Of a DNA stretch of 64,000 bases, positions 60,151 through 64,000 are shown piece by piece. Numbering within the stretch: the stretch's first letter is position 1; each line of letters starts with the position of its first letter. Origin of the DNA: Castor canadensis. Lineage: Eukaryota > Chordata > Mammalia > Rodentia > Castoridae. The stretch is taken from contig NC_133386.1 of the NCBI RefSeq assembly GCF_047511655.1, positions 76,325,501 to 76,389,500 of the forward strand. Direction: 5' to 3'. The notes under the pieces were generated by a model. That model did not search any database and was not told the origin of the DNA. It saw only the letters and a list, made by a program, of their open reading frames with translations. A program made the translations under genes and the position numbers.

Positions 60151-62717
60151 TTTGAGGCTATTGTGAATAAAAATCATTTTCTTTGCCAGCTTATTTATTG
60201 TTGGCATATACAAAAGCTACTCATTTTGCATTTTGATTTTTATATCCTGATACACTTCTGAAAATGTTTATCAGATATAGGAGTCTTTTGGTGGAATCTG
60301 TAGTGTCCTTTAAGTATAGCATCATATTATCTACAAATAGGGATGATTTAACTTCTGCATTTCTTTTTATTTCGTTCTCTTGCCTTATTTCTCTGGCTAG
60401 TAATTACAGCACTATATTAAATAAGAGTGGAGAGAGTGGACCTCTTTGTCTTGTTCTGAACTTAGGTGGAAATGATTTGTTTTTCTCCATTTAGTATGAT
60501 GAATGTAGGTTTGTCATGTGTAACCTTTATTATGTTGCGGTGCATTCCTTTTCTTCCTAGTTTCTCTTCAGAGCTTTTCTTATGTAAAGATGTTGAATTT
60601 TGCCATAGGCTTTTTCTGCATCTACTGAGATGATCATGTGATTGTTGTCCTTGATTCCATTTATATGGTGCTTAATATATATTCATTAGTGTATGTTGAA
60701 CCATCCTTGCATCCCTGAAATAAAAATTAATAATGCTGTGTAGTCTTTTTGATGAATTATTCAATTAGGTTTGCAAGTATTTTGAGAAGCTTTGTGTCTA
60801 TGTTCATTAAAAAGATTGGACTATATTTCTCTTTTTTTGTTGTGTCTTTGTTTGGTTTTGGAATGCGTGTAATACTGGCTTCACAGAATGAATCTAATAG
60901 TATTCCTTCCCTTTCAATGTTTTAGAAAATTTGAGGAGTATTGGTATTATCTCATTGCTTGTTATGAGCCCATTGATGTGGTTTAAATCCTCTTGGTTCT
61001 TTGGTAGGTCAAAGGCATCTCAAAATTTATCCATTTCTTCCAGGTTTCCCAGTTTATTTGACTATTGGTCCTCAAAAGTATTCACTCACAATCCTCTGGA
61101 TTTCATTGGTATTTTTGTCATATCCCCCTTTTCATCTCTGATTTTATTAATTTGTGTCTTTTCTCTCCTCCTTCTAGTCAGATTGGCTAAGGGTTTATCA
61201 ATCTTATTAGTCTTTTCCAAGAATTAAATTTCTGGCTCATTGATTCTTTGTATAGTTTTTGGCCTCTATTTCATAAATTTCTGCCTTAATTCCTTAAATT
61301 TTATTATTTCTTTTCATCTGATAATTTTGTTGGCTTCTTTTTTTTTCCTAGGAGTTCAGGTATATCATCATCATAATGATTATAATAATAATATAAAAAT
61401 AAAAATAAATATATTTGTGATCTTTTTTTATTTTTATTTTTTGTTGTCAGCACTCTAGCAATAAACTTTCCCCTAGCACTGCCTTTGCTGTATCCTTTAG
61501 AATCTGGTAGCTTGTGTTTTCATTTTCATTAGATTCTGGGAAGTTTTTTATTTCCCTTTTGTTTCTTCAATGGCTTACTGCTCATTCAGTAATGTGCTGT
61601 TCAGTCTCCATGTGTTTGAATATTTTCTATAGCTTCTTTTGTTGTTCTAATTTTATCCTATTGTAGTCTGATAGAATACAGGGAGTTATTTCAACTTATA
61701 TTTACTAAGATTTGTTTTATGTCCTAAGATATTTGGGAGAAAGTTCCATGGACTGTTGAGAAGAATGTGTATTATGCAGTAGCTAGATGAAATGCTCTGT
61801 AGTTATCTGTTAAGTCCAGTTGGTCTATTTAATTCTAAAGTTTATTTGTTGATTTTTTTGGTCTGAATAACCTATATATTGGTGAGAGTAGAGTATTGAA
61901 GTCTCCCTCTATCATTGTGTTGGGGTCCTCTATCATTGTGCTTCTAAGGCCGGTAGTGTTTGTTTAAGGAAATTGGGTGCACTGACATTAAATACATATA
62001 CATCAAAAATTGTCATTTCTTCTTGTTGTTCCCTTTATTAATATGAATTGACTTTTCTTTGTATCTTCTGACTAACTTTTAAAAAAATCTGTCAGATATG
62101 AATATAGCAACTCCTGTCTGCTTTCAGGGTTCATTTGCTTGGAAAATCTTTTTCCACCCTTTCACCACAAGCTAATGTTTGTTTTTGTCAGTGAGATGTA
62201 TTTCTTTTAGGCAAAAAATTGTTGGGTCTTGCTTTTTAATCCAGTTCACCATTCTATGTCTTTTGATTAGAGAATTGAGACCATTAACATTCAGTGTTAA
62301 TGCTGAAAGGTGTATAGTAATTCCTGCTATTTTGTTGTTTTGTTCAGTATTTGATTCTTTCCTACCCTTCATATTTACTCATCTTGTGAGATTTATTTAT
62401 TCCCATATATTCATGGCTACATTTATCTTCATCTTCTGTTTATAGGATTCTTTTGAGTACCTTCTACAGTGCAGATTTAATGGTCATAAATTGCATAGGT
62501 TTTAAGTCATGGCAGGTTTTTATTTCTCCTTTAGTTATGAATGATATCTTTTCTTCTTAGAGTAATATAGGTTTACAGTTATTTTCTTTCAGGGCTCTAA
62601 ATTCCTTATTTCATGCCTCTTTGTTTTTATGGTTTCTATTGCATAATCTGCTGTTATTCTGATTGGTTTGCCTTTACAGCTGACTTGGTACTTCTCCTTT
62701 GTAGCTTTCAATATTCT

Positions 62718-64000
62718 TTTTTTTAAATGTATTTATTTATTTATCTTTATTCATTTATTCATATGTGCATCCTTTGTTTGGGCCATTTCTCCCCCCTAAC
62801 TCCCATGCCCTCCCTTTCTCCTCCACCTCTCGCTTTAGGCGAACCCGTTCTTCCCTTTTCCCCAATTTTGTTGAAAAGAAGACATAAGCAATAATAAGAA
62901 AGACAAAGCATTTTTGATAGTCGAAATAAGGATAGCTATACAGAGAGATTCCTAGCATTGCTTTCATGCACAGTATGTTACGATCTGAATTGATTCAACT
63001 CTACCTGACCTTTTCACTAGTTCCTGAGCACCTTCCCATATTGACCTCTGTCACTTTAAGGTTTCTGTATTAGTTCCTCTGCAATGAGGACATCAAACAC
63101 TTTCAAGTTTTGGGTTTCTTACCTATTCCTATACCTCCCGTATGTGCTCTCCCCTTAGTGTGTGACCCAAGTCCAACAACATTGCTGCATTTGCCCTAGA
63201 TCTAAAGTCCACATATGAGGGAGAAAATACAATTTTTGGTCTTCTGAGCCTGGCTGACCTTGCTCAGAATGATGTTCTCCATCCATTTATTTGAGAATGA
63301 TAAGATTCCATTCTTCTTCATGGCTGAGTAAAACTCCATTGTGTATAAATATCACATTTTCTTAATCCATTTGTCAATAGTGGGGCACTTGGCTGTTTCC
63401 ATAACTTGGCTATTGTGAATAGCACTGCAATAAACATGGGTGTGCAGGTGCCTCTGGAGTAACCTGAGTCACATTCCTTTGGGTATATCTCTAGGAGTGG
63501 GATTGCTGGATTTGACAGATCTATGTTTAGTTTTTTAAGAAGCCTCCATATTGTTTTCCAGAGTGGTCGCATTAGCTTGCATTCCCACCAGCAGTGTATG
63601 AGGGTTCCTTTTTCCCCACATTGTTGCCAAAACTGTTGTTTGTGCTGTTTTTGATGATAGCTATTCTAACAGGGGTGAGGTGGAATCTTAGTGTGGTGTT
63701 GATTTGCATTCCATAAAGGAAATGGCTAGAGATGGTAAGCATTTTTTCATGTGTTTTTTGGCCATTTGAATTTCTTCTTTGAGAAAGTTCTGTTTAGTTC
63801 AGTTGCCCATTTCTTTATTGGTTCATTGATTTTGGGAGAGTTTAGTTTTTTTAAGTTCCCTGTATATTCTGGTTATCAGTCCTTTGTCTGATACATAGCC
63901 GACAAATATTTTCTCCCACTCTGTGGGTGGTCTGTTTAGTTTAGAGACCATTTCTTTTGTTGTGCAGAAGTTTTTTAATTTTATGAAGTCCCATTTGTCC
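62718..64000 (-). mobile_element. L1, same subfamily as 59006, cut by window end
   Basis: A T-rich start, then a 3' UTR (cattcatatgtgcatccttt type) from about 62750 to 63200, and ORF2 C-terminal sequence to the window end in broken frames (for example about 63318-63572). It interrupts the ORF1 region of the older L1. Confidence 0.9.

Larger units (their letters stand above)
56650..62717 (-). mobile_element. Old L1, near full ORF2, interrupted twice
   Basis: Read on the minus strand from about 62717: ORF1 C-terminal-type sequence (about 62717-62460), a spacer, ORF2 start (MAGITIHLSALTLNVNGLN near 62330), then degraded endonuclease and reverse transcriptase sequence through 60139, the stretch 58968-59005, and the ORF2 3' end to about 56690. 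Two later minus-strand L1s sit inside it. Frames are short and broken. A 3' UTR and A tail were not clearly found at the left edge. Confidence 0.85.

Overview
This is a mammalian nuclear window, almost certainly from a rodent. The evidence is a young LINE-1 family, 7SL-derived B1 monomers, tRNA-derived ID elements, and dimers in which a B1 unit is followed by an ID unit. That SINE set together with the L1 3' end (a G-rich tract, then a short A tail) fits the beaver/kangaroo-rat side of the rodents; beaver (Castor) is my best guess, from memory of repeat families rather than a database search. I found no intact host protein-coding gene and no functional RNA gene. Almost every coding signal belongs to a mobile element or a retrocopy.

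Layout. 1-748 is the 3' end of a young plus-strand L1. 2216-7589 is a minus-strand, gammaretrovirus-like endogenous retrovirus with one LTR, a tRNA-Thr-type primer binding site, broken gag and broken pol; integrase, env and the second LTR are missing. 8265-9187 is a 5'-truncated minus-strand copy of the young L1. 11980-12246 is a (TTTC)n tract grown from a SINE tail. 16060-27129 is an old L1 into which a full-length young L1 (16633-23652) inserted with a 14-15 bp target duplication; the young element has intact ORF1 and an ORF2 broken by one apparent 1-nt deletion. 27130-34570 is mostly unassigned sequence with scattered SINEs and a short L1 3' end. 34575-44878 is a locally repeated unit of about 3 kb of unique sequence, in two nearly whole copies plus a truncated third; the second copy has taken up a processed pseudogene of PGRMC2. 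47399-47989 and 51402-51821 are Tigger/pogo-type DNA transposon fossils. 51867-52611 is a processed pseudogene of the ETS factor gene SPIC. 56650-64000 is a stack of minus-strand L1s, one of which joins its own 5' end directly to its own 3' end.

The parts do not form a pathway. L1 machinery explains the L1 copies and plausibly the SINEs and the two retrocopies, since several carry A tails and target duplications. The most useful points are the nearly intact young L1, the locally duplicated unit with a paralogous empty site for the PGRMC2 retrocopy, the relocated block inside that unit, and the internally deleted L1. I did not find a convincing undescribed biological system.
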